Assembly (NCBI RefSeq): GCF_000224145.3
Contig: NW_004190427.2
Location: 196,257-260,256, forward strand
Source: Ciona intestinalis
Lineage: Eukaryota; Chordata; Ascidiacea; Phlebobranchia; Cionidae
Direction: 5' to 3'
DNA: 64,000 bases
Part shown: piece by piece, positions 44,201-56,100 of the stretch
Position numbering within the stretch: the first letter of the stretch is position 1
Layout: each line of letters opens with the position of its first letter
Notes under the pieces: generated by a model
Database searches by the model: none
What the model saw: the letters and a program-made list of their open reading frames with translations, nothing else
What the model was told of the DNA's origin: nothing
Translations under genes and position numbers: made by a program

Positions 44201-45199
44201 ACGAAGCGCCGCGGATTTTCCTTCAGCAGTGGTTCTTCATTCTGTAATAAAATACATTTTACTAAATGCAAGCTAAAACATGCACGCAAATTATGCCTGT
44301 AACTTACTTTACAAGAACAGCAACAAGAGCACTGCTTTTTGGTGGCACTCATTTATTACTAGCTAGTTTAATCAGCAAAGACAGGGAATCCGTGCGTGTT
44401 CTACATCTACAGCCATTTCTATACAGGTTATTTTGTTTTAAGTAGCGTCCACTCCTTAACGTTTACACCAGAGTTGCGTAACCAATGACGTAGTGTATTG
44501 TATTGTAATGACAGAAAACTCCTATAATATCTAGAGTTTGTGGCAGCATATGACGTAACACGACCCTAACAGTTGCTACCGAAGCGAAAATCGACCCGAT
44601 GACGTCATAGATTAGTCAGTTTCCGTTCTTTTTCTCTTTTTTATCTTAACGCGCGCCGGCGCGTGCACGCTACAGCACACACACTTACACGGGCGGACAA
44701 AAGCAGTGAAGCCGTTTTTATTGACTAATGTTTATTATGTAACGCTAGCCATGTACATTTATGCTTTAAATTACCTTTGCCAAAGCCAATTTCTTGTCTT
44801 TATTTTCCTTACTCTGTAGATTATATACATTTTCAGTGTTAAGTTAAATATTAATTCAGTACACACGCCTACTGTACCTTTTTTGTAGCTGTTGTTTGGT
44901 TCGACGATCTTGTGTTTTGAATTTCGCCTAAAATTCGTTTGCTAGTTTTCTGTGCCAGCATTTTGGTCTGCATGACACTGTACTGTGATAAAAATACCAC
45001 GATGTTAGGCGTTTAAATGGCGGCAGCCTACACGGACGGCAGAAATACTGTACCAACCAAACAGTACGTAATACAATAAGGACACATTTAAATATAGGTT
45101 GTAATTTTACGCTGTAATATAGTAACTTACCGCGTTTTCATCCAAGGATACGGCATTCATCATTCGGGAAACTTTTCTTGGAGAAGACGTATTCGACAT
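41278..45199 (-). CDS. RRM2: Ribonucleotide reductase small subunit R2 (RRM2)
   Basis: Makes the diferric-tyrosyl radical needed to reduce ribonucleotides to deoxyribonucleotides, with the R1 subunit, in the cytosol. Exons: 45199-45131, 44982-44878, 44813-44775, 44241-44125, 43808-43692, 43447-43314, 43063-42835, 42439-42335, 42029-41916, 41430-41278; all phases agree, giving 393 residues (human 389). Seen: iron ligands in [16 protein letters not shown] and [10 protein letters not shown], in [10 protein letters not shown] and in SRDEGLHC; the radical tyrosine in SEMYSLL; the C-terminal FTLDADF tail that binds R1. The N-terminus carries a KEN motif (SKENKDKK), the degron used by APC/C-Cdh1 in vertebrates, and KTSKRIL, similar to the cyclin F site. 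Nothing is missing. The p53R2 paralogue is not separately present in the window. Confidence 0.97.
44308..44352 (-). CDS. RRM2: Possible alternative first exon of RRM2 (Cys-rich, KEN-less)
   Basis: A 15-codon frame [15 protein letters not shown] starts at 44352, directly after in-frame stops, and ends at a strong GTAAGTT donor in phase 0. It joins in frame to the exon at 44241 ([12 protein letters not shown]). The resulting 337-residue protein would keep the whole catalytic domain but lack the KEN box and the cyclin F-like site. The short Cys cluster is unusual. It could also be a non-coding 5' exon or chance. Confidence 0.45.
44440..44700 (-). promoter_or_regulatory. Possible intronic RRM2 promoter with CRE-like sites
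   Basis: A GC-richer block upstream of the alternative exon contains a perfect palindromic CRE (TGACGTCA, 44600-44607), two further TGACGTA cores (44486-44493, 44551-44558) and a CCAAT (44482-44486). The palindrome GCGCGCCGGCGCGTGC lies further up near 44655. Function is inferred from motif clustering only. Confidence 0.45.
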
Positions 45200-45299
45200 T
45201 GTAGTTGAATAAAAACTAATATCTTTCTTAGTAAAACTAGCAACTTTAAACAAATCAAATCACTTTAAAACGTTACTTAATGGTGCTGGAACGTTGTAG

Positions 45300-45470
45300 A
45301 TAGAGAAACTGCTGTTACTAGCTGTCGAACAAGAGTTTTATGACTGAAACGCTTCTTTCTTTCGCCGCTTTCGAGCCTTGCCGCCTCAAAACAAATTTTC
45401 GCGCGAGAAAAAACAAATTTGGCGCGCACCGTGTTTATGATTATCTGGCCAATCAGAGCGAGGAAAATAC
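45300..45470 (-). promoter_or_regulatory. RRM2 main promoter with E2F and CCAAT sites
   Basis: Two E2F-type sites, TTTTCGCGCGAGAAA (45396-45410) and TTTGGCGCGC (45418-45427), and an NF-Y CCAATCAG (45449-45456), lie 200-260 bp upstream of the ATG. This is the arrangement expected for an S-phase gene; RRM2 is a known E2F target in animals. Confidence 0.6.
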
Positions 45471-45487
45471 GACTGCGCAGCGAAGCG

Positions 45488-45692
45488 TAAGATAATAGCT
45501 CTTACGTTGACCCAGCTGATACGTTGCCCGCGGCTTCCCGCTAGCGCGAATTCTGACGAAAAAAAATTCTAGGGTGGGGAGATGGAACAGATTGGGGGAC
45601 ATGGGACAATTCGATCTCTAAGATAATAGCTCTTACGTTGACCCAGCTGATACGTTGCCCGCGGCTTCCCGCTAGCGCGAATTCTGACGAAA
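45488..45692. repeat. Direct duplication of about 72 bp around a MITE fragment
   Basis: The segment AAGATAATAGCTCTTACG… to …CTAGCGCGAATTCTGACGAAA occurs at about 45489-45561 and again, essentially identical, at 45619-45691. Between them is AGGGTGGGGAGATGGAACAG plus GGGGGACATGGGACAATTCG, matching the left part of the foldback element at 48223. Confidence 0.8.
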
Positions 45693-45953
45693 TTTCCGGC
45701 TATTTTAAAGCGGACGGACCCTCATTGGTCAGTTGCATAAACGTTATCACATTGGAATGTATATGTTGTCAGATGTGAACAATTGCATTTACAAAGCGAC
45801 GTTATTAATATCTTATTTTACGCTGCGATTTTTAACTGTGGTGAAAAATAAGGAAATTTATGCCATATGGCGCAGCCAAAGTTAGTATAGACCGTTGGGC
45901 GAACATTTGTTTCTACATCTTATGCTCTGTTTTTTCAAAAAAGGTATGTATGG

Positions 45954-46055
45954 TAGAGCTGGGGAAGATGGAACACCGTTAGCACATAAAATCAAAATTT
46001 CCTGATCGTGTTTAAGACAATGAACTACGTTTTTGTGATTAAATGTTTCTAAAAT
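45954..46055 (+). mobile_element. GGTGGGG foldback MITE, truncated
   Basis: GAGCTGGGGAAGATGGAACA, TTAGCACATAAAATC and CTGATCGTGTTTAAGACAA; the right half is lost. Confidence 0.6.
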
Positions 46056-46399
46056 AACATACAAATATCATGTTATCTACATTTAGAACTATATGTTTCA
46101 AGCCATATAATCTTTACGATTAGAACCTAATTTCGCGCCAACGCCCTATAAAGTAGGTCACCGCTCTGGCGATCGAAAACAAAGGCCCAATGGATGCTGT
46201 TATGTAACAGTGACGTGTGTTACGTAACAGTCAGTAATAATAGACCCAATCCCCGCTTGCCAGATGGCGTCATGCACAAAATAAATGCAAATTAATTCAA
46301 TTCGGATTTTTTAATTCAATTCAATTTTTTTTATGTGCGTAAATTATATCATGAATATATAGTAGCCTAATATGTGTTCACATTTACCATTGTAGAGTA

Positions 46400-46735
46400 C
46401 AGTAGGATGGGGGGGGGGGATGGGACACATTTTCATTCTATTTTCTCGTCACATTTGGTAGAAAACAAAAAAAAACATTAAAATATAATTATAAAATCGT
46501 ATCGCCAAAACTACCATAGACCGTTTTTAAATGTTTAAAACTTTATCAGGATATTTGGATATTATGTGCTTATAGGTGTCCCATCTACTCCCATAGTACT
46601 ATATGTTAGGGTAAAATAGTCCATATTTTCATTCACCTTTATCGGCCAAAATGGCAGAAAACAAAGAAATATAAACGCATCCTCAAGAATCTATACAAAG
46701 TGTTGTTAATGGTTATATAAATTAACAAAGATTTG
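46400..46735 (-). mobile_element. Two adjacent GGTGGGG MITE copies
   Basis: Full copy 46400-46602 (AGTAGGATGGGGGG … CATCTACTCCCATAGTACTA) followed at once by a truncated copy 46603-46735 (TTAGGGTAAAATAGTCC, AAATGGCAGAAAACAAAG). Confidence 0.65.
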
Positions 46736-47138
46736 GGTCGTTTAATTTAAACATACATAATAATAAATCGTTCCCTTAGAAATCAGATTAATATAATTAA
46801 CATCCATCGTTGCTATGCTATCACACAGCGCGGGTTAATCATACCATGGCGGTTACGGGCAAATGACATTACAGGCATAATAGTAGTATACAGTTCATTC
46901 TTATCGAAGGGTCACTATAAAACTTTCGAAAGTCATTTTGCAAGTGGAAGTCGGGTTATATGGACAGTTCATTTAGAAAGATATTTTGATAAAACTAGTA
47001 GGCCAACAGTTTCACAATTTAAAATTATCAAAATTAAAAAATTACAAATAGACAGAAAAAAGCCCACAGTTAACTAGCGGTTTGAATTTGATACGACGAT
47101 TAGGCCAACATATAGAAACAGTATAGGCCTACTATAGA

Positions 47139-50100
47139 ATGCCTACCAATACTTCACTTACTATCTACTTCTTTATGGTGGTTTTGGTCACCAACTATTT
47201 TGTTCTGACAAATGCTCAAAAAGTTAAAATCGGTAAAACTAAATTTTCACGCAAATTTGGTGAGGTTTTAACAAGTTTTGTGCAGGAATTTTATACGACA
47301 GAGCTACAAGACACGAAGCAAATATTGTACAGCAAGTTATTCAAGAGATTAGTATACCAAATCTTAATATTCAGACACTAATGTACGAGCAAGACCATAC
47401 TATGAACCAAACAGGTATATTATGGTTACTTATAATAGTGTGGGGGGAGACGGGACACCTTTATCACATAATGTCCAAATATCCTGATCGTGTTTTATTC
47501 AATTAACAACGGTCTATGATGGGAGTCGTGAAGATACGGTTTTATATTTCTTTGATTTTTTTGTTTACTACCAAATAGGATGAAAAAATAGAATGATAAT
47601 AGGTGTCCCATCTTTCCCCTATGGTATACGGTGGGGGATGGAACACCTTTAGAACCTCATATCCAAATGTCTTGACCGTTTTTTAAACTATAATTACCAA
47701 CGGTCTATGGAAGTCGTGAAAACACGGTTCTATAATTCTGTAAATATTCCTTGTTTACCCCATTTTTTTACCGTAATTGGGGGTTCAAATAAAAATTTGT
47801 TTTATTTTTTATTACAGAATTTCTCTTCGATTCGAACGTGACAGCAGTACTATCCGTTATCGCAAAATTAAATTGCACCTCAGTTCAATTAACGAAGAGA
47901 TTAATTCCCTTCTTTTCTGTCGCAAGGTAGGTGTTTACAAATATCTTTAAACATTCTGATGACGTCGTGGTGACGTCATCACAACTTATTTTACGTTTTT
48001 TTTTATCAATTTAAACTCACAGTTTTAAAAGTAGGCCATACATTTGTTTATTGAGATGCGTCTTCAAGTAAAGGTAGTTTTTATAATATTTATTCAAAAA
48101 AACTACAAACTGTTATTTGATATCAATTTTAATAAATAAATTCAAACTTCTATGCTTTTTACTGTTATTCTTTTATAACTTTAAATTAAACGAAAACCGA
48201 AAAGTTATCTATCTGTTATAATATAGTAGGGTGGGGAGATGGAACATATTGAGGGACATGGGACAATTCGATATATTTTCCCGTTCTATTTGGCAGTAAA
48301 CAAAGATCATTTAACGACTTAGGACCATATCTTCGCGACTCCTATATTAGACCGTTGTTAATTGTTTGAAACACGATCAGGATATTTAGATATTAAGTGC
48401 CAAAAGAATCAGCCTCCCCTGCTATGTAATTAACGAAGTATATCATAAGTGTTTTATATAACTAACCAAAATTCATGATGATATATTTCTCATTTCACGA
48501 AGGTCTCTTGATTCATGTGATCGCAACGACGTTCACGACAGCATCACGTATTTATTCCCATCCAACTTTGCTTTGATATCAGCCCTCAACAAAACAACAA
48601 ACCATTACCAATGGAATGACGCGATAGTTCTGGAAAAACAAAACAACGGTTAGACTATTTTTTCGCAAAAATGATTTTAGTGGCATCAATGATGTATTTT
48701 TTGTCACAAAAAAATTAGTTTTGAATTAATAATCATAAAGTAGGTTGGGGTAAAATGATTTTCATATCATTTTATTACCTCATTTAGTATTAAATAAATA
48801 ATATTTACGAATTTATAACCGTATCTTCACAACTTTTTTTATTATATTGTTTCACAGCATACAGATATTAATACATTGTTGCTCAGTGTCTGATACCGTA
48901 TATAAACATACACAATAAAAACTATTAATTGAAAGTTGTCACGATATGTGAAATATATATGTGAAAGCAACCTATTTAAAAGTGAAGCATTTTATACTCT
49001 TCTAAAAAAATTCATTATCTTGTTTTAGAAATCCAGTTCGGCTTTTCTGACCTTCAGTTTACAAGAGAGCAAGGCATCGAAACTATTGCGTTCGAAGCGA
49101 CAGAAGACGAAGCTTCGTTAATCGCGACATTAAAAATGGCGAAAAAGGAAGGACTCAGGTTTGATAAATAAAGTAGGGCGGGGGGAGACGGTACACCTTT
49201 AGAACATAATATGCAAATATTCTGAGCGTGTTTTAAACAAGTAACAACGGTTTTTGGGAGTTGTGAGGATACGGTTTTAAAATTACATATATACCTATAT
49301 ACAGAACTGTTGTTACCGTCTTGCTTTTACCTTAGATAAATTTAAACTTAACTTATTTAAATTTTGCAATTAATAAAGGACATACATACTGACAAGCTCT
49401 GCCGTAAGTGTCTCCCATGTTATGAAGCAAGCGGACATAATGCAACTTACAACTGGTAACTTTCATTGGTACATACCGAACGTGGTAAGCAGAGTTAGAT
49501 GTTACAAAATCTTGTTTTCAAACTTTGTAGTTGTATGTGCATTTTGTCTCTATTAACAACTGTGCTACCATTGTGAGTACGTGTTTTTAGGGGAGATACG
49601 TAACAACGAGACACTCTAACTCAGTTACCCCTATGGTTCTTATAGGTATATAGTTTAAACTGTTAAACACCATAAAATGATTTAAAAAAACGAAAAATAT
49701 TCACTCACAAAGTTGCATATGTGGAAACTCGTATAAGCGGGCAAGCATGAAAACAGAACAACCTGTATTATAACGACTGTCGGTGCCTACACCAGCAGGC
49801 GAGGAAAAATAATTTATGCATTCATTCATTTAATGAATTTACACAAAATGCGAACTTCTGTCAACGTTACATTTGTTTTAGTTCGTCGACCCGGAGTCCT
49901 TCCCAGATATTGCGAAGAAAGGTTTACGTCTCACATCACTTACAAGGTATAATGAAACCGGATTAAAACTTTACGTATTGTTTTGTCTTTGCCTTTGTCA
50001 GGCGTGGATTCCTAACACCAGAGGTTCCACAAATCTTTAAAACACATTCACTTACAAAGTTACATGTGTTGGAACTTGTAAGCGTGATGTATAAAACAAC

Positions 50101-53100
50101 ACCCGTTTTAGCAATTGCTTTTGCCATGCCACGCGAGAAAATTCAATTTGCATACATTTACATAAGACCTAGGTTTTGATTTTAGATCATATAAAATATG
50201 CCGCATATTTACAGTCCCGTTATAACCCCACTTGTTCGACGCCTTATGTTATCCTACGGACCTACAACTATGACGCAAGAAGAGCAACAGCGACGTATAT
50301 ATGATGACGTCATTAGAGGCCTGACCAGACTTGCGGTTGACGTCATAGCGAAATCTTGCCAGAATAGAAAACCGGAATGTACAGTTGCAGAGGTCGGTAT
50401 ATATTTTTAATATAAATAAAGTTTAGTGTATTGGTGCAGTGTAGAACTATATGGGTTCGAGACTTGACGCTGCTACCATTGTGGGCGTATATGTTTCCGC
50501 CACGCAAGAACAATTACCAACAAAGTAACATACATGGTAACTCGTAAGCGGACACGAGGTGTATGAAACAGAAAACCCGTGTTTAACGACTGTTGTTCCA
50601 AGCCACGTGCGCATTCATTAACTTATACCTGATTTTAACAGGAAATCTGCCGCCCATTACCAAATGATATTGATCTCACTGAATACACACCGGGTACTGC
50701 AACAGGAAATGGTAATCCATATGGCACACGAAGGTAAAATTAAAAAATTCAATGTCCGTTTTAATCAGGCTTTATAATTTAAAAATGCACTTTTCTCCTA
50801 ATGATTTACGACCCACATAGAATATAATATAGATTCGTTTAAGCAATGTAACAGTCGGCAAAAAAAGTCAGCGACTCTCCTGTGAGTTTTTATTAATATT
50901 TTACCTAACCCTAACTTTTCGTTAACTCAGAGCACGGCGCGATTAGGTGTATAAATAGTTGATCAATATAGAATAGATGGCATTTGCTATATAACTACAA
51001 GAAAAACAAAATATTTTTATACAGGAGGCGTGACGTGGCCTTTTCAAACTCATTGTCTTCCTGTCAATCAAACTCGAATGCAGAAAATTGCAAACAGGTA
51101 TAGTTAATACACACACACGACCGCTAGCACATATATAGTTATACTGTATAAATTGTTGTATATAGTTTAGGGTGCGAAAGACGGGACACCTTTAGCTAAA
51201 AGTGTTTTAAACAATTAACAACGGTCAATAGTATAGCCGTTAATATGATACGGTTAAATAACTCTTTGTTCTTTGTTTACTAATAAATTGGACGGGAAAA
51301 TTGAACAAAAAGATGTCTCGCCTACCCCACCCTACTGTATGAAACAGAACACCCGTGTTATAAAGACTGTCGTTTCCGGCTACGCGAGCATTCATTCATC
51401 CATACATGATTTTAACATTCATTCATACATGGTTTATAGTTATACTGTATACTTTATCAGATATCTACTTGCTATACCCAAGGCACTTCACGTGGCCAAA
51501 GAGAAGGAAAACCAGTTACTGTTATCAAGAAACGTAGCACCTCAAATACAGGTTAGAAAACTGTTTGCATTTTACTGCGACGTTTCGAAACAAATATTTC
51601 TGATCTGACTGATTAAGTATAAACGTACCGATACAGTACTCTAATATAAGATGAATTCAGTTATAGCACATAATATATCATATTTCACAATTGAGTTTTT
51701 AACAATGAACCACGTCCTTTAAAACCGTGAAGATACTGAATTTTCAAATACTATTTTATACAACTTAATAAGACGTTTAAAAGAATGATAACAGGAACCA
51801 TCTTACCCCAGCACTCTATACTATGTATAACTTAACAGAACATGCGCTGGAGTACAAATAACCAATTTTACCATATAAAGTTACACACCTAAAACACCGG
51901 TTTCGGTTATTTTATAAAAAAAATAATAATAGAATTTTATTTTTTTTAATTAATTTTATTATTTTTTTTAGAAGTCACATCAAGGCTTCAAAAAGCGGTT
52001 CATTTTCCTGACGTGGAACTAGTGAGTCAGTCATGTTCAAACTTTAAGTGGCCGCAATATTTGAAAGATGAAATCGCAGGTATTTGTGTTGCGTGTATGA
52101 TTTTGTAAACATGGGTTTACGAAGTGTGTATGTACGTGTCTGCTTACGTACATTTGAATTACATTAAAATATACAAAGCAGCAAAGTTCTTATTTTGGTT
52201 TGAAAAGTGTGTAAACAACGTGCGTCTATATATTCTTATAAAAAAATGTTTGTCACACAATCATTTAGTATAGGTTGGGGGAAGATAAGACACATTTTCA
52301 TTCTATTTTTTTCTTCAAATTTATTAGTAAACAAGGAACTTTCCAAGAAATATAAAACCGTATCCGACTTCCACAAACCGTTAGTGATGGTATAAAACAT
52401 GATCAGGATATTTGAATATTACTTGCCAAAGGCGTCCCATCTTACCCTACAGGGCTTAAAACATAACATGGATTTCACCTTAAAACAACAGGTACCTCTG
52501 GACGTGTAACGGACCTATCACCAATGTCAATTAACTACAACGCTTCGGTCGACGTGTGTAGATACAAATCAACATACAAATGGGTCGGTACCGTATTTTA
52601 AACCTAGAACACTGTTAGTACCATATGTTTACTGTAATGTTATACTTTTATGGGTTTAGCTGCCACGTTTATATTTTACTCAAGTTTTTACCAGGGGCGT
52701 GTTTTTAACAGCTGTAGTTTTGCTGCTTTTCCTTATCTTGGCTGTTTTAATCAGTCTAATTTTTGCTCTTCCGCTTCTGAAGAGATGATTAAATATTTTC
52801 GTTTTTTTTAACTCACAAAATCGCCGCAATTAATTTCCCACAAAACGCAAACATGTATAATTTAATGAAAAATAGTATATATGTGTTGCGACCTTAATTC
52901 TACGTTTATATTCAGGCATTTAAAGCCGACTCTTGTTCTCACAATTTGGTTGCGGGGATGCAGATTGAGCAAGCAAATATGGTATTAGTGCAAGAATACT
53001 CAAGATCAAATGATAAGGTATATAGAATGTTTATATAGCAGGGTGGGGGAGGATGGGACACATTTTCATTCTATTTCTCAATATCTTGATCCTGTTTTAA

Positions 53101-56100
53101 ACAATATAACAACGGTCTATCTCATAGTTGGGTTGAGGTAAGATGGGACACATTCTTTTCTCGTCCTATTTGGTAGTAAACAGAGAATATTTACATAATT
53201 GTATAACCATATCTTCATCACGAATCTAAAATACCGTTGTTAATTGTTTAATACACGATCGGAAAATATGGAATTTAGGTGCTAACAGTCTGACATTATT
53301 ATATATATACTTTTTTAAGCTTTAGATTTTTTAAACATTTTATTTATCGTTTAGTTGCCAGTAACTGTCGGAGTATATAACTGGGACAAAACAGGAGAAT
53401 TCAACCCACTTTATCATCCGTTTACATTGGAAGATATTAAACTACCTGAACGACAAATACGAGTGTGCGCTGTTTGGGTGCGTTTTCTGTACATATAGTA
53501 GGTTGGGGAAGATGGGACACGTTTTTATTCTATTTTTTGTCTAATTCGGTTTTGTTGTCCAACAAAGAATTGTAAAACCATATCCTCACGATTCCCATAA
53601 ACCGTTGTTAATTGTTTAAAACACGCGATTGGGATATTTGGATATTTTGTGCTATAGATGTCCCATCTTTCCCCACCCTACTGTATAATTACTACTACAG
53701 CGTTTGGTACAGATTAATGTAAATTTCATGGCATATAAATCATAAAAAGGCACAAACCGAAAATGAAGTATTTATGGAGTAAATGTTTGAAAATTACGAT
53801 TAAAAAAGCTTTGTGTATTGTGGTGTAGAAGTAAGACAGTTATTTTTTGTAGAATTAAAGTAATGTGTCGAATATGTTACTAGTAATCGTGGTATATCTG
53901 TATCTGTATGTATACGTGTTACTTTTATTACAGTCTATATAGAGTCTTTGGTTTGTATTCGTTAAAAATTCAAAGTAACATTCTAATTATTTTTAGCGCA
54001 AGCCCTGGTTAAGTTGGAAGGAAATAAAAGGTGAAACGAAATTTGAAGGTAATTTTTAAATCCTATAACTGTATTTAAACATCTTTTTTTAATTGTATGA
54101 TCGAAAATAACCCAGTAGAGAGTAGACCAACCAAAAACTAAATTATAAGGAACGAACTTCTTTACAACAACGACTATAGGGTGGGGAGGGGAATGGGACG
54201 AGTTTTTATTCCATTTTCTTGTCCTATTTGGTAGTAAACAAATAATATTGAAATAATTAAAAACCGTATTCTTATGACTCATATAGACCTTTAATAATTA
54301 TTTAAAACACGATCAGGATATTTGAAAATTATGTGCTAAAGTTGTCCCGTCTTCTCCCACCCTACTATATATGAACTAAGTCGCAATAACATGCGATAGT
54401 GCGATCCCATTCACGATAAAAATGTTAATGGTTGCCAACCGTATCTACGTGACATTTGAATTATATTCTGTTTCACTTTAGGTTTCCTATACGATGTTAT
54501 TGAAGAACTAAGCAAGCATCTAAACTTCACCTATGATATCATAATTCATCCATATTTTGCTGCCAAACAAACAGCGACCGAAGACGAAATAGAGAGAATG
54601 ATTTACGAAATCTTTCAAAACGGGACGGTGCGTTTTATATGACTATTTTAAACCATACATATACTTTTGTTTTATCGTCTCATTTGGTAGTAAATAATAA
54701 ATATTTACAGAATTATGTAACCGTGTAACAGGGAGTTGTTAATTGTTAAAAACAGAATTATAAAATACGCATGTGTTAACGGTGTGTTGAATAGACATTA
54801 TATTAATGGTTTATATCGATTTATAAACATAACAACTTGCAAACTTTTTTATCTAAAACAATTAAAAATATAACTTTACAGCCTATCAACAAGTTAACGT
54901 GTATATATCTCCAAGCTTTACAGCCTTATTTCTGTCATTTTCTCTAGTGTGACTTTTTCCTTCACACAAAAAGCTTACGTGGCGGAAGCCTTGGTCAGTC
55001 TGATACAGCAGATGCTTCACTGGCGTACCAGCATCCGTCTATGTATTTATTGACCAAAAGATCTGAAAAGACAGAATCCATAAGCATTTGGCAGTTCATG
55101 ACACCTTTCAGAGAAGAATCGTGGCTTTGTCTATGGTCTTCATATATACTGGTAAGATTGTGTTTCGGTTTTTGAGACTTTAGTGGTACCTTTAGAAGTT
55201 TAGATTTTAACTACTTCTATATAAATACACAATTTTTAAATTTTTGTTGGTATGCCTCTTTAAGAAAACTTGTGACTTGTTTAGAACGGCAGGATATTTA
55301 CATGCATTTCTGCTCAAAAGTATGAGCCGCATCATAGTTGGTGACTTCTTCATTTCTCAAATGCATTTGCCAGTAAACCATACTTTTATTCTATTGTTTT
55401 ACGCGAGTGAGGTCTTACCGCCATGGAACCTGAAATGTAGGCTACAATAAATGGCCCATTATTGTGGCCCCCACGGTGCTACAACTCATATTAGTGAACA
55501 ATGTGTTGTATTATAGTGTCTTGTACAAGGACACATACGCCATCAGTATCGGTACCAGAGTTTAGGACCGAACCCGGTATTCTTTAGTTACTCTGAAATT
55601 GCTTGTCTAGACACAAATAATTTGAATTCCATTTTTAGATCTCATTGCTCATGGCCTGGATCAACAAAAACAATCCTTTTGAATACCAGAAGATTGCTCC
55701 TTCTTTTGGTCCGAACTCTTCACCAGCAGACCACCTTGGTGTATTAAACAGCTTATGGTTTACATTTTCATCAATTGTTCAACAAGGCGTTGATATTGTC
55801 CCAAGGTACACATGCGCACTGTCTGTCTGTCTGAACAACTTTAATATTTTGTTTTCCATATAGAGGGGGGGGGGTGAACGGGACACTTTTAGCACATAAT
55901 ATCCAGATATCCTGATTCTGTTTTACACATTTTTTAACGGTCGTTGGGAGTTATAAGGACACCGTATAATAATTCATTGAATATTCTTTGTTTACTACCA
56001 AATGGGATGGGAAAGTAGAATGAAAAGATGTCCCATCTTATACAAACTTTCATTTTCCGTTGGTATGTCCCAATAAGTGTGTCTGCCTATCTGTCTGTTG

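Larger units (their letters stand above)
45693..47138. other. Intergenic between RRM2 and the receptor gene
   Basis: Divergent promoter region. It holds foldback elements at 45954, 46400 and 46603; about 400 bp of AT-rich DNA precedes the receptor ATG. No TATA box was assigned. Confidence 0.5.

Noticed and set aside
47139..47381. Continuous 80-codon frame as the first exon of the receptor
   Set aside because: Removing a 53-bp GT-AG intron (47233-47285) gives the conserved domain start VKIGILYDRATR and keeps phase with the next exon, whereas reading through ends in a stop.
51483..51551. Receptor exon starting at the CCAAG acceptor near 51482
   Set aside because: That start leaves the next exon out of frame. 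The acceptor at 51460 (TTTATCAG) restores phase with both neighbours.
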